Shown piece by piece: positions 1-7,712 of a stretch of DNA of 64,000 nt. Source of the DNA: an uncultured Negativicutes bacterium. Its GTDB lineage: Bacteria; Bacillota; Negativicutes; Veillonellales; Megasphaeraceae. Numbering within the stretch: the first letter of the stretch is position 1; each line of letters begins with the position of its first letter. The translations under genes were made by a program, and so were the position numbers. The stretch is from positions 25,597 to 89,596 of the forward strand of contig CAADUJ010000013.1 of assembly GCA_900752195.1 (NCBI GenBank), written 5' to 3'. A model generated the notes under the pieces. It saw nothing but the letters and a program-made list of their open reading frames with translations, was not told the origin of the DNA and made no database searches.

Positions 1-1021
1 GCATGCGCTGCCGTAGGACTTCATCGATTATGAGGGCCAGATCATCACGAGTCTGTCCTTCCGGTACTTCATCAAGATACATGAACATCGTGACGAACGG
101 CGCCTGACCGTTACAAGTCATGAGTGTAATAAGCTGATACTGAATCGTTTGGATACCGCTCTTGATTTCTTCTTTCAAACGGCATGTCACCGTTTTATTG
201 ATGATGTCTTCATCCATCGGTTCGCCGCAGATTTCCCGTTCGTGAATTACCTGCCGGCGGATTTTTTGACGACTAATATCGACAAAAGGAGCTAAATGGG
301 ATAACGTAAAGGATTGACCGCCATATTGGTTGCTTGCAACCTGGGCGACAATCTGCGTCGTCACATTGCAGGCCGTAAAGAAGCTATGCGGCTTTTCGAT
401 AAGGGTTTCGCTGATGACAGTCCCATTCTGGAGCATATCTTCCAAATTGATGAGATCGCAGTTATGTTCTTTTTGGGCATAATAATCCATATCGTGGAAA
501 TGGATGATGCCCTGTTCATGGGCGCGTACGATTTCTTCTGGTAAGAGGACGCGACGCGTCAGATCCTTGCTGACTTCGCCAGCCATATAGTCGCGCTGGG
601 TCGAGTTGATAACAGGGTTTTTATTGGAATTTTCCTGTTTTACCTCTTCATTCATCTGTTCAATGAGAGCCAGGATACTATCGTCGGTCGTATTGCTCTT
701 ACGGGATATTTCCCGTTTGTAACGATACCGTACGTATTTCTGTGCCACTTCGTAGCCTCTCATTTCCATGATTCCCTTTTCTACCATATCTTGTATATCT
801 TCAACGTGGACAGCGTGGGACATTTGAGAAATATTCTTAGCAATCGTGTCGGCTACAGCGCGAATCTGGTATGGATTCATTTGATGAATTCCATCTACTT
901 CATGATTCGCTTTGCCAATGGCATTTACGATTTTTTCGATGTCAAAGGACACTTCCTGACCATTTCGTTTAATGACATTCGTATTGACAACGAAAGAATC
1001 TATTGATGTCATCTGTTCCAT
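1..1021 (-). CDS. nrdD: Anaerobic ribonucleoside-triphosphate reductase, N-terminal part
   Basis: Partial: the frame runs off the left window edge, leaving about 340 N-terminal residues. The product is the oxygen-sensitive class III enzyme that reduces ribonucleoside triphosphates to deoxynucleotides in anaerobes, using a glycyl radical. The N-terminus reads as an ATP-cone (residues about 10-100; VVNTNVIKRNGQEVSFD), which senses ATP/dATP. The NrdD catalytic barrel follows (INSTQRDYMAGEVSKDL, HFHDMDYYA, NCDLINLEDML, ISETLIEKPHSFFTACNV). The glycyl-radical C-terminus and any nrdG lie outside the window. The ATG at 1021 is preceded by AAGGAG at normal spacing. Two NrdR boxes lie just upstream, so repression by NrdR is expected. 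Family assignment is firm. Confidence 0.93.
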   Translation of the reverse strand, partial: MEQMTSIDSFVVNTNVIKRNGQEVSFDIEKIVNAIGKANHEVDGIHQMNPYQIRAVADTIAKNISQMSHAVHVEDIQDMVEKGIMEMRGYEVAQKYVRYRYKREISRKSNTTDDSILALIEQMNEEVKQENSNKNPVINSTQRDYMAGEVSKDLTRRVLLPEEIVRAHEQGIIHFHDMDYYAQKEHNCDLINLEDMLQNGTVISETLIEKPHSFFTACNVTTQIVAQVASNQYGGQSFTLSHLAPFVDISRQKIRRQVIHEREICGEPMDEDIINKTVTCRLKEEIKSGIQTIQYQLITLMTCNGQAPFVTMFMYLDEVPEGQTRDDLALIIDEVLRQRM

Positions 1022-1065
1022 GGGCACATCTCCTTACAAAAAAACATGGGCTTACGCCCCTTCTT

Positions 1066-1113
1066 ACACAAAATATTGTTTTTACAACTAATCACAAATA
1101 CAATATATAGTCC
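1066..1113 (-). promoter_or_regulatory. Tandem NrdR boxes upstream of nrdD
   Basis: Two 16-bp sites, 1066-1081 (ACACAAAATATTGTTT) and 1098-1113 (ATACAATATATAGTCC), match the known NrdR consensus ACACWATATATWGTGT at 14/16 and 13/16 positions. Their starts are 32 bp apart, three helical turns, the usual spacing of paired NrdR boxes. They lie 45-92 bp upstream of the nrdD start codon. Confidence 0.8.
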
Positions 1114-1337
1114 ATGTGTGACATGTACTATGTTACTACACTTTCCCCCAAAAAGGAATACGCTTTATAGATTTTTTTACGAAAAAGCATAGGTCCTCCA
1201 CGTTGACAATATCCCTGCTTGCGTGTCTATATGCGGACCTTACGCCTTTTATCAGACGAAACAAGTATACCCATTTTGCAACAAAAAAGAGCAGTATCGC
1301 TACTGCTCCTCATACTATATCTAGTATATAGAAAAGG
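1114..1337. other. Intergenic region between nrdD and the secreted-protein operon
   Basis: Apart from the terminator at 1283-1308, this stretch shows no ORF with a ribosome binding site. It probably holds the nrdD promoter. An imperfect inverted repeat (GTGTGACAT ... ATGTTACTACAC) occurs near 1115-1140. I see no recognised RNA gene. Confidence 0.4.
1283..1308 (-). terminator. Rho-independent terminator
   Basis: GAGCAGTA/TACTGCTC stem with a four-base loop, followed on the minus strand by six T. It ends the operon of the two secreted proteins at 1338-3353. Confidence 0.85.
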
Positions 1338-2012
1338 TCATATCCCATTGTCATCCTTTTTTTCTTGTGCCGTTCCTTTCGCAGACACGGCCTGATTCCC
1401 TTTCGCCTTATGCACGCCTTCCGTCGGAAGGGACGATTTCTTCTGCACCGGTACGAGTTTCCCGCCACCGGGAAGGTCTTTTGTCTCCCCTTTTAGCCAG
1501 CTGTTGGCCTCATTTTCCGAGCTGTAATAGACGGTATACCCATTGCTATGGATGTTTTGCAGGCTCTTGTCCTCATCGGTCAGGGCTGTAACATATGACG
1601 GTCCTGCTACATCCCATACAGAATCCTTATCAAGGGAAATGGAAGCAACCTGTGCCTTTTGGTCACCATTGACAGCCCCTCTATACGAAGTGCGATGACG
1701 CAATACGAGGCGAACAGCACTAGATTCTTTCACCTGCATGTTTTCGCCGTTTTGGAATTCACCTTTCCCACTATCTGCAAAGGGATCCGGCATGGTCATC
1801 TGTTCATCCATCCATGTCGAGAAAAACTGGCGCTGTGCCGCCATGGCTTCTTCAATCTCGTCGGTTGTCCGGTCTTCCATTTCATCTATGCTGCGCCAAA
1901 GCGACGCGTCTAAGGCGCTCCCTCCATAGGCATGGACAAAGAGGGGGCTTTCAAAGGAAGCCAGTAGAAGAGCTGCTACAATTGCCACTAGTTTATACAT
2001 TCCATTTTTCAT
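1338..2012 (-). CDS. Secreted protein of unknown function
   Basis: 224 residues from the ATG at 2012, which sits 8 nt after GAGG; the longer frame from a GTG at 2021 lacks a binding site. Residues 1-28 (MKNGMYKLVAIVAALLLASF, ending FVHA) look like a Sec signal peptide, so the product is exported. The mature part is rich in charged and polar residues, has a helical-looking segment with many acidic residues (WRSIDEMEDRTTDEIEEAM), and a Lys/Gly-rich C-terminus. I do not recognise a family. It is the second gene of an operon with the phosphatase upstream (36-bp gap) and is followed by a strong terminator. It may assist or accompany that enzyme; no function can be assigned. Confidence 0.7.
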   Translation of the reverse strand: MKNGMYKLVAIVAALLLASFESPLFVHAYGGSALDASLWRSIDEMEDRTTDEIEEAMAAQRQFFSTWMDEQMTMPDPFADSGKGEFQNGENMQVKESSAVRLVLRHRTSYRGAVNGDQKAQVASISLDKDSVWDVAGPSYVTALTDEDKSLQNIHSNGYTVYYSSENEANSWLKGETKDLPGGGKLVPVQKKSSLPTEGVHKAKGNQAVSAKGTAQEKKDDNGI

Positions 2013-2048
2013 ATTTCCCACCTCAATTTGTATTGTACCACGTCATTG

Positions 2049-3353
2049 TTACAATTGCGTTACGGCAGAAGATTTTTTACTATATTCCTGTTTTGTATCC
2101 ATCTTTCTTTCCCGTTTTGTTGGTATGACCGTATTGTCGATACGGCTTCCATCTACACGATAAGAAGTGACGACAAAATCGTCTGGCTCCACATGAAGAG
2201 TCAGGTACATCGGCATGTCAGAAGGATTATAATAGAAGGCATCTATACGCTTTTTCACCGTATCATAATATCGTTCTGTACCCGACCGGCCCGTTGCAAT
2301 ATAGACGGTGCCGCCATCTTGTACCTTACCATAGCGGATAGGATTGGTCCGGGAATAATGGTGTTCATGTGCCGTAAACACGAGCGGCACGTCGTATTTA
2401 TCAAAGAGGGGTTCGAACCAGGTCCCGTTTCTGTCACGGATTCCTTCATACGTCGCAGTAATGGCTGGACGGTGCATGAGGACGATAATTCGTTTATGCC
2501 TGTCTTTTGCCCCTTTTAAATCCTCGTCAAGCCATTGGGCTTCATCTTCCATCATCGTCGGATACCACTGATGGAGTTCTTCATAATCCGTGTTAAGGGC
2601 TACATAATGGACATCGCCATAATCAAAAGAGTAGGCCATACGGCTCTGTCGTTTCGGCGATCCATAGGGAACAGCAAATAAGGCTTTATACGTATACGGC
2701 TCTGCAAACTTCCATTCCAAGGAATAGGCTTCATGATTTCCCAAGACAGGGGCAATAGCCATGTGACTCGTCAGGACATCTGCATTTTCATACCACTGAC
2801 GCCATTGATACCACGATTCTCCGTTATCAGACAAGTCACCCATCATGATGAAAAAGGCCGCATCAGGCTTCTTCTCATAGGCCGCCTCTGCCGTATGGCC
2901 CCAGACGGAATAATCCGTTGACTGGGAATCTCCGAAAACAAGAACGTGATAGTCATTCAGATTTTCCCTCGTCGTTGTAAAAGAAAACCACGGGCTAGAC
3001 CCATCTTCATTGGCAATACGGTATTCATAGGCCTTATCAGGCTCTAACTTTTGCATATACGCGCCATATGTATACGGCGGCACATTATAGGCATCGTACA
3101 CGGGAGGACGCTTCGGCATCGTGACAAAGGCCTCTTTCTCTTCCGTATCACCAGCTTTACGATAATAAACTATATAATCCTGTCGGGGACTATCATCCTG
3201 CCAGGACACGGTCTTTGCCGTTGCCGAGTCCTTAGCTACGATTTGTACTAAATTCGTAACGCCTATAGTACCTTCGGCCTGAACCCACGGCGTACACATA
3301 CATAGTCCCGTTACCATCAATGAAAAAAAACATGACAGGACAACCTTCTTCAT
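2049..3353 (-). CDS. Exported purple-acid-phosphatase-like metallophosphoesterase
   Basis: About 434 residues. The N-terminal 26 form a signal peptide (MKKVVLSCFFSLMVTGLCM ... WVQA). A fibronectin-like purple-acid-phosphatase N-domain follows (TVSWQDDSPRQDYIVYY), then the dinuclear-metal phosphoesterase core with all expected motifs: GDSQS, GDLSDNG, GNHEAY, HRPA and FTAHEHHYSR. It probably hydrolyses phosphate mono- or diesters outside the cytoplasm. The start is uncertain: ATG 3353 gives the cleanest signal peptide, GTG at 3365 has the better ribosome binding site (GAGAG), and the frame is open to 3407. It is first in an operon with the unknown secreted protein. Nearby PTP-like phytase suggests a phosphate- or phytate-scavenging neighbourhood. 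Confidence 0.88.
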   Translation of the reverse strand: MKKVVLSCFFSLMVTGLCMCTPWVQAEGTIGVTNLVQIVAKDSATAKTVSWQDDSPRQDYIVYYRKAGDTEEKEAFVTMPKRPPVYDAYNVPPYTYGAYMQKLEPDKAYEYRIANEDGSSPWFSFTTTRENLNDYHVLVFGDSQSTDYSVWGHTAEAAYEKKPDAAFFIMMGDLSDNGESWYQWRQWYENADVLTSHMAIAPVLGNHEAYSLEWKFAEPYTYKALFAVPYGSPKRQSRMAYSFDYGDVHYVALNTDYEELHQWYPTMMEDEAQWLDEDLKGAKDRHKRIIVLMHRPAITATYEGIRDRNGTWFEPLFDKYDVPLVFTAHEHHYSRTNPIRYGKVQDGGTVYIATGRSGTERYYDTVKKRIDAFYYNPSDMPMYLTLHVEPDDFVVTSYRVDGSRIDNTVIPTKRERKMDTKQEYSKKSSAVTQL

Positions 3354-3424
3354 ACGGTGAAACACATCTACACATCTCTCTTTATAGTATGGTAGGGATG
3401 CCGCCACCCCTTCAGACCGTATGT

Positions 3425-3452
3425 ATTATAACACCTAAAAAAAAAGCGTCAA
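3425..3452 (-). promoter_or_regulatory. Promoter of the secreted phosphatase operon
   Basis: On the minus strand TTGACG (3447-3452), 16-bp spacer, TATAAT (3425-3430). Transcription would start near 3418, giving a leader of about 50-65 nt. Confidence 0.75.
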
Positions 3453-3587
3453 TAATGTATGCAGGCAAAAGCGGCCCATGGGCATCGTCGTTTCTCATGC
3501 CAGCGCTTGCCGGTCGTTAAAGAGAACACAGACCCTCTACCTGGCAAAAAAGTAAAAACATCCACTGCATAGACGCATAGGATGTAG

Positions 3588-3593
3588 TATAAT
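3588..3593 (+). promoter_or_regulatory. Putative -10 element
   Basis: Perfect TATAAT 42 bp upstream of the GAF/fRMsr start codon; no convincing -35 hexamer at 16-18 bp. Confidence 0.5.
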
Positions 3594-3634
3594 ATAAAAA
3601 AGAGCAGAATCTATTTAAAAAAGGAGTTTTTAAA

Positions 3635-4102
3635 ATGATGAATATTTCATCCATCGGCAAACAGCTTCGTTCATACGCTGCTGACGATGCATCGTGGCTC
3701 CCTGTATTTGCCAATGCTGCATCTCTCATCATTCAAAATATTCCATCCGTCAAATGGGTCGGATTCTATATCGTCACGAAGAACAGTCTCCTTCTCGGAC
3801 CTTTTCAGGGCATGCCTGCCCGGGGCCGCATCATGATGGGCGAAGGCGTCTGCGGTACAGCCGCAAAAGACGATATTGTCCAGCGCATCAAGAACGTCCA
3901 CCTCTACCCCGGTCACATTGCCTGTGATCCTAAAGCAAACTCGGAACTCGTCCTTCCCATCCACCACGAAGGGCGCGTCGTTGCCGTCCTTGACATGGAC
4001 AGCCCGTTATACGATCGCTTTTCCGAAGAAGACCAGAAGAAAATGGAAGACTTCGTCAAGGTTCTCGAAGAGATTACCGATTTTTCCTCCATCGAGATAT
4101 GA
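3635..4102 (+). CDS. msrC: GAF-domain free methionine-(R)-sulfoxide reductase-like protein
   Basis: 155 residues, one GAF domain, the usual length of the fRMsr (YebR/MsrC) family, which reduces free methionine-R-sulfoxide with reducing power from thioredoxin. Family signatures are clear: KWVGFYIV, GPFQGMPA, GEGVCGTAA, GHIACDPKANSELVLPI. Of the three conserved cysteines, two are present (GVCG and IACD, the latter usually the catalytic one). The first, normally in a PAC-V-R-I context, is Arg here (MPARGRI). The enzyme may therefore use the second Cys for disulfide resolution or have altered activity. The start ATG 3635 lies 8 nt after AAGGAG. It is monocistronic, ending at a bidirectional terminator. 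Confidence 0.85.
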   Translation: MMNISSIGKQLRSYAADDASWLPVFANAASLIIQNIPSVKWVGFYIVTKNSLLLGPFQGMPARGRIMMGEGVCGTAAKDDIVQRIKNVHLYPGHIACDPKANSELVLPIHHEGRVVAVLDMDSPLYDRFSEEDQKKMEDFVKVLEEITDFSSIEI

Positions 4103-4143
4103 AAAAAGGTGTTGCGCCGCCTATGGGTGCAACACCTTTTTTA
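4103..4143. terminator. Bidirectional terminator
   Basis: GGTGTTGC/GCAACACC stem flanked by A6 on the left and T7 on the right; serves the converging genes ending at 4102 and 4158. Confidence 0.9.
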
Positions 4144-4157
4144 TGTATAGATACTAT

Positions 4158-4577
4158 TCAGTCTTCTGTATCGTCATCGACCAGGACTTCCATAATCGTT
4201 GCCCTTGCATCGACAACAGAGCCCAGACTTTTATCATAGGCTTTGACGCCAACAGCACCGATCACGAGGCCAATGCAAGTTCCGATGACGCCGGCTGCCA
4301 CAGACGCTCCTACGGTATAGCCAAAGAACCCGCCTACAGCCATTGCAATCAACGGCAATATGAAGCATACGAAGGAGCTCATGGCCAGATGGGAATCATC
4401 GACAGTATAGCGGACACGGTTTCCTTCTTCAGCGCCAATGTGATTATGGGCTGTAACCATGACGTGATCGGCTGCGGCACATGCGCTGCAGGCGACGTAT
4501 AAATAGTCCTTGCTTACCCGAACCTTTGCCAATCCATCATCTAATACTTGTTCGACTGTACCTTCACCAATCCGCAT
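4158..4577 (-). CDS. RseC/MucC-family inner-membrane protein
   Basis: 139 residues from the ATG at 4577, behind GAGGTGG. The RseC/MucC family helps keep the SoxR sensor reduced or modulates sigma-E in proteobacteria; its role in Negativicutes is not established. The soluble N-terminal part (GTVEQVLDDGLAKVRV) carries a CxxC pair (VACSACAAADH). Two membrane segments follow (SSFVCFILPLIAMAVGGFFG and ASVAAGVIGTCIGLVIGAVG) before a short acidic tail. A second family member lies at 51181-51594 but lacks the Cys pair. The promoter overlaps a perfect palindrome that resembles a Fur/PerR-type operator, which would fit a redox or metal role. Confidence 0.8.
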   Translation of the reverse strand: MRIGEGTVEQVLDDGLAKVRVSKDYLYVACSACAAADHVMVTAHNHIGAEEGNRVRYTVDDSHLAMSSFVCFILPLIAMAVGGFFGYTVGASVAAGVIGTCIGLVIGAVGVKAYDKSLGSVVDARATIMEVLVDDDTED

Positions 4578-4607
4578 AGAAACCACCTCATTTTTAACAA
4601 CTATTAA

Positions 4608-4624
4608 GTAAGAATAATTCTTAC
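4608..4624. promoter_or_regulatory. Perfect 17-bp palindrome, Fur-family-like operator
   Basis: GTAAGAAT-A-ATTCTTAC. Its inner 15 bp, TAAGAAT-A-ATTCTTA, have the 7-1-7 layout with the AAT-N-ATT core shared by Fur, PerR and Zur boxes. It sits just downstream of the -10, over the expected start of transcription of the RseC-like gene. Which regulator binds is inference. Confidence 0.6.
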
Positions 4625-4632
4625 CTGTTTGT

Positions 4633-4661
4633 ATTGTAGCATGAAAAGAGCTGCGAAACAA
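4633..4661 (-). promoter_or_regulatory. Promoter of the RseC-like gene
   Basis: Minus strand TTGTTT (4656-4661), 17-bp spacer, TACAAT (4633-4638). Confidence 0.7.
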
Positions 4662-4685
4662 GATGACCAAAATAAGAAGTACAAT

Positions 4686-5579
4686 CTACATCGTATGAGA
4701 AGATGTCCTTTTTTCATGGGATATCAACCATTGAGACCAAGGTATCCGGTATCCCGTACTTCTGTTCTCTTTCACATATTGACGAAATTTTTCCAACATA
4801 TCCTGCCGATTGGCCTGAAATAAATCAGCACCGCCTAATGCATGCTGTCGAATACTCGCTTCTTGAACTGTTTCATCCGGTTTTTTCAATAACTCATAGA
4901 GAGTCATAAAAATAGTCGTTCTTCCATGACCAGCATGGCAATGAAAATATAGCCATCCCGGCTGACTGGGCAAACTTCGGTAAAAGGAAATAAACTCATC
5001 AATGGCCTGTGGTTCTGGCCACTGACGATCCGTTGCGGCAATGCGAATATACCCCATGCCCATTTTTTTTGCCATGTCCCGTTCTGTCATATAGGTATGG
5101 ACCTGAATTTCTTTTGGCATCGCTCCGTTTTCTCTATCATACGTTCCAATGGGAACTACCGTAATATCCGTCCCTACCGCTTCTTGTAAGCGATTCCATT
5201 CATCGTTTTCAACCATAGCAGCCGTTTTCCTTGCATTTAATGTATTTTTCTTTCCATACCAGCTGACGGCAACGCCATTCAAATATCCGTGTGATTCCTG
5301 ACGGAGATCGATATCCCAAATAACAGGATGTTCATCGTAGGATTCCAGAATCATTGGAATCCTATGAATGGTGTTCATCGTCGGCTGACTACTTCCCAGA
5401 ATATGCAGCTTCTCATCAACGCGCACGTTACGCAACGTCTGTGGGGTTGCCGTATCCATACGCCATACCGGTCCTTCTATCGCGTCATTTGCTTGTACGG
5501 GAAAGAAAACAGCAAAAAAAGTGACTACCAACAGACATAGAAATACGCTGCCATACCGCATACAATTCCTATTATTCAT
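4686..5579 (-). CDS. Exported PTP-like (cysteine) phytase / inositol polyphosphatase
   Basis: 297 residues with a signal peptide (about residues 1-30, FLCLLVVTFFAVFFPVQA). The active-site P-loop HCHAGHGRTT matches HCxxGxGR(T/S) of protein tyrosine phosphatase-like phytases of rumen Selenomonadales, which strip phosphates from inositol hexakisphosphate. The flanking IRIAATDRQWPEPQAIDEFI carries the general-acid loop Asp, and RQHALGG after the P-loop resembles the RQHEIGG segment of the Selenomonas enzyme. The ATG 5579 overlaps the end of the McrB-like gene by 8 nt and has GGAG at 8 nt, so the two are co-transcribed and probably translationally coupled. Substrate is inferred from the family; related enzymes also accept other inositol phosphates. 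Confidence 0.85.
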   Translation of the reverse strand: MNNRNCMRYGSVFLCLLVVTFFAVFFPVQANDAIEGPVWRMDTATPQTLRNVRVDEKLHILGSSQPTMNTIHRIPMILESYDEHPVIWDIDLRQESHGYLNGVAVSWYGKKNTLNARKTAAMVENDEWNRLQEAVGTDITVVPIGTYDRENGAMPKEIQVHTYMTERDMAKKMGMGYIRIAATDRQWPEPQAIDEFISFYRSLPSQPGWLYFHCHAGHGRTTIFMTLYELLKKPDETVQEASIRQHALGGADLFQANRQDMLEKFRQYVKENRSTGYRIPWSQWLISHEKRTSSHTM

Positions 5580-7194
5580 AAAAAAGACTCCTCAGTACGC
5601 TTCCCCAATGGCGCACTTTTTCTGGATTATCAGGCCAATATTCTTGCAAAAGCGGCAAAATCTCATACTCGACGATTTCTGACATGCCTTCTTCCGTCTG
5701 ATGGGCCTGACCGCAAAAATAGCCATGGCCGATACAAAAGCCTTTTCCCAGTTTGGGATCCTTAGAGATTTCATGATTCAATAATTTAATGCGATCGATG
5801 AGCAGGACAAACGTATCACTATCCAGGCGTTGCTCATATTCATGGAATCCATCAGAGTCGAATTCTGGTGTGAGTTCAAAAAAACCGAAGCGGCGGCGCA
5901 TGACGAAATCACTAACGGTTTCCTTGTCGGCTGTACTCATCATGCCGATGATATATACGTTATCCGGTACGGCAAAGGGCAAGCCGTCACAGGCAAGGGT
6001 GATGGGCACATCGCGATATGACTGTTCAATAAGCATGACGGCTTCACCGAAAATCTGACTGATATTGCCTCTGTTGATGTCGTCGATAATGAAAAAATAC
6101 GCCTTGTCCCGATGGGCTGCTGCATGCTGACAAAAACGATAGAACATACCGTATTGCAAAGAATATCCTGAAGGCTGGGGTTTATAGCCGACGAGAAAGT
6201 CCTCGTAACGATAGTTTTCATGGAAATGGACAAATTCGATGCGGCTGTCATCCTTTTCACCCATGAGGGTATATGCCAGACGTCGTGCCGCATAGGTTTT
6301 GCCTACGCCAGGAGGTCCCTGAAGTATGACATTCTTCTTATGGCGCAACAAGGATAAGAGCGCGTCAGTCCGCCGGCTATCAAGATAGACATCTTTAATG
6401 AAATCGCCCTTCGTATATGGGCAGCACAGAGCCGAATCCTGTTCCGTTACGCTTGCCCCTTCCGGACCAATTTGGATTTTGTCTTCTCGTTCTCCCAGTC
6501 CTTCCGCACTGGGTTGGGCATAGCGTCGACTTACGTAACGGCAAAAATCAGCCGTCATGATATGACTCGCTTTGTCAGGCCAGCACGACGGTGTCCGCAA
6601 GCGTAGGAACAATTGGCGCAATTCTTTGTCTTGCGCAATGATGCGGCAAATTTCTCCATACATCTCATAGGCCCCAATGAGATTGGCCAGCTGACCGCCG
6701 TGACGCGGGACAAACGAACTGTCCAATTCCTTTGCTACGCCATAGCAATCGACGAAATTATAAAGATAGTATGTATCAGGATAGCGCAGCCACAAATAGG
6801 TACTAACGGCATTGAGGTTCTGATAATGCTGTCGCCATATTCCTTCACCATAGTCCTGACGTATATGCTCGACGTCTGCCAGGAACCGTTCAATCCGCTT
6901 GATGAGATCTTTTTGCTCGTTAAAGAGATTGGCAAAAATGGCCTTCGTCATATCCCTGTTGATTGCTGCAAAGCCCCGCATGACAGCACGGGGATAATAA
7001 TTTGTCGCTGTCAGCAAATCTTTTGTCTTAGCCGTCGCATCAGTAAACATTTTCTCAAAATTCCGGCTTTTAATATTCCAGTGAAGTTGAAATTGACGTA
7101 CCGCTTCCCATTTGTATTTTTCAAAAGACCAGCGTTGTTCAAAATCGTTGCGATAAGACTCTAGTATCGTTTGTACTTTCTGTTCATTTATCAT
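5572..7194 (-). CDS. McrB-like AAA+ ATPase, stand-alone
   Basis: 540 residues from ATG 7194 (GTGGAG upstream; the frame extends to a GTG at 7206). The N-terminal ~260 residues are helical and unrecognised. The C-terminal half is a McrB-type AAA+ domain: Walker A GPPGVGKTYAARRLA, Walker B FFIIDDINRGNISQIFGEA, and VYIIGMMSTADKE, matching the MNTADRS sensor motif of McrB. McrB normally partners with McrC, a PD-(D/E)XK nuclease that cuts methylated DNA. No mcrC lies nearby; the next gene encodes a secreted phytase-like enzyme. Either this is a solitary McrB-fold ATPase with another job, or a defence system that lost its nuclease. No clear signs of recent transfer were seen. Confidence 0.8.
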   Translation of the reverse strand: MINEQKVQTILESYRNDFEQRWSFEKYKWEAVRQFQLHWNIKSRNFEKMFTDATAKTKDLLTATNYYPRAVMRGFAAINRDMTKAIFANLFNEQKDLIKRIERFLADVEHIRQDYGEGIWRQHYQNLNAVSTYLWLRYPDTYYLYNFVDCYGVAKELDSSFVPRHGGQLANLIGAYEMYGEICRIIAQDKELRQLFLRLRTPSCWPDKASHIMTADFCRYVSRRYAQPSAEGLGEREDKIQIGPEGASVTEQDSALCCPYTKGDFIKDVYLDSRRTDALLSLLRHKKNVILQGPPGVGKTYAARRLAYTLMGEKDDSRIEFVHFHENYRYEDFLVGYKPQPSGYSLQYGMFYRFCQHAAAHRDKAYFFIIDDINRGNISQIFGEAVMLIEQSYRDVPITLACDGLPFAVPDNVYIIGMMSTADKETVSDFVMRRRFGFFELTPEFDSDGFHEYEQRLDSDTFVLLIDRIKLLNHEISKDPKLGKGFCIGHGYFCGQAHQTEEGMSEIVEYEILPLLQEYWPDNPEKVRHWGSVLRSLFYE

Positions 7195-7280
7195 AGGCGT
7201 CTCCACTCATCATTATACTGTATTTCTTATATTGTATCATGTTTAAGACCGTACGGCGACGCCCCTGCTGGGGAGATGAT

Positions 7281-7697
7281 TTAAAAAATCATGATACACG
7301 TCCCTATGGTAATACAGATTGTACCTAGGATCATTTTGAATGAAAATCCTTCCCCTAATACGAGAGCACACAATATCATCGTAAGGACAATACTACATTT
7401 ATCAATCGCCACGACTTGAGAGGCGACACCGCTTTGTAGTGCTTTAAAATAACAGAGCCACGAAGCACCTGTCGCTATGCCCGAAAGGATTAAATAGATC
7501 CAATTCCGATGTGTCAAATCCCCTATCCCAGATTGCACCCCAACGATATATACCATTGCCCAACTCATGAAGAGAATAACAACAGTGCGGATTGCTGTCG
7601 CAAGTGTCGAATTAATCCCTTCTAATCCTAATTTTGCCAGCACTGTCGTAAGCGCTGCAAATAAAGCAGATGCAAGCGCATATACTAGTGGCATCAT
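7281..7697 (-). CDS. Half-size EamA-family (DMT) membrane transporter
   Basis: 138 residues with four or five membrane segments, equal to one EamA repeat. It has the typical features ALFAALTTVLAKLG and ALQSGVASQVVAIDK, and an LGEGFSFKMILG motif before the last helix. Such half-size proteins work as dimers, exporting small metabolites; the substrate here is unknown. It starts 15 bp after the response regulator stop (GAGGTG at 7 nt), so it is the third gene of the two-component operon and may be a target or effector of that signal. Confidence 0.8.
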   Translation of the reverse strand: MMPLVYALASALFAALTTVLAKLGLEGINSTLATAIRTVVILFMSWAMVYIVGVQSGIGDLTHRNWIYLILSGIATGASWLCYFKALQSGVASQVVAIDKCSIVLTMILCALVLGEGFSFKMILGTICITIGTCIMIF

Positions 7698-7712
7698 GGA
7701 ATTTCACCTCGA

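Noticed and set aside
5572..7194. Full McrBC restriction system
   Set aside because: Only the McrB-like ATPase is present; no McrC-like nuclease in the window.
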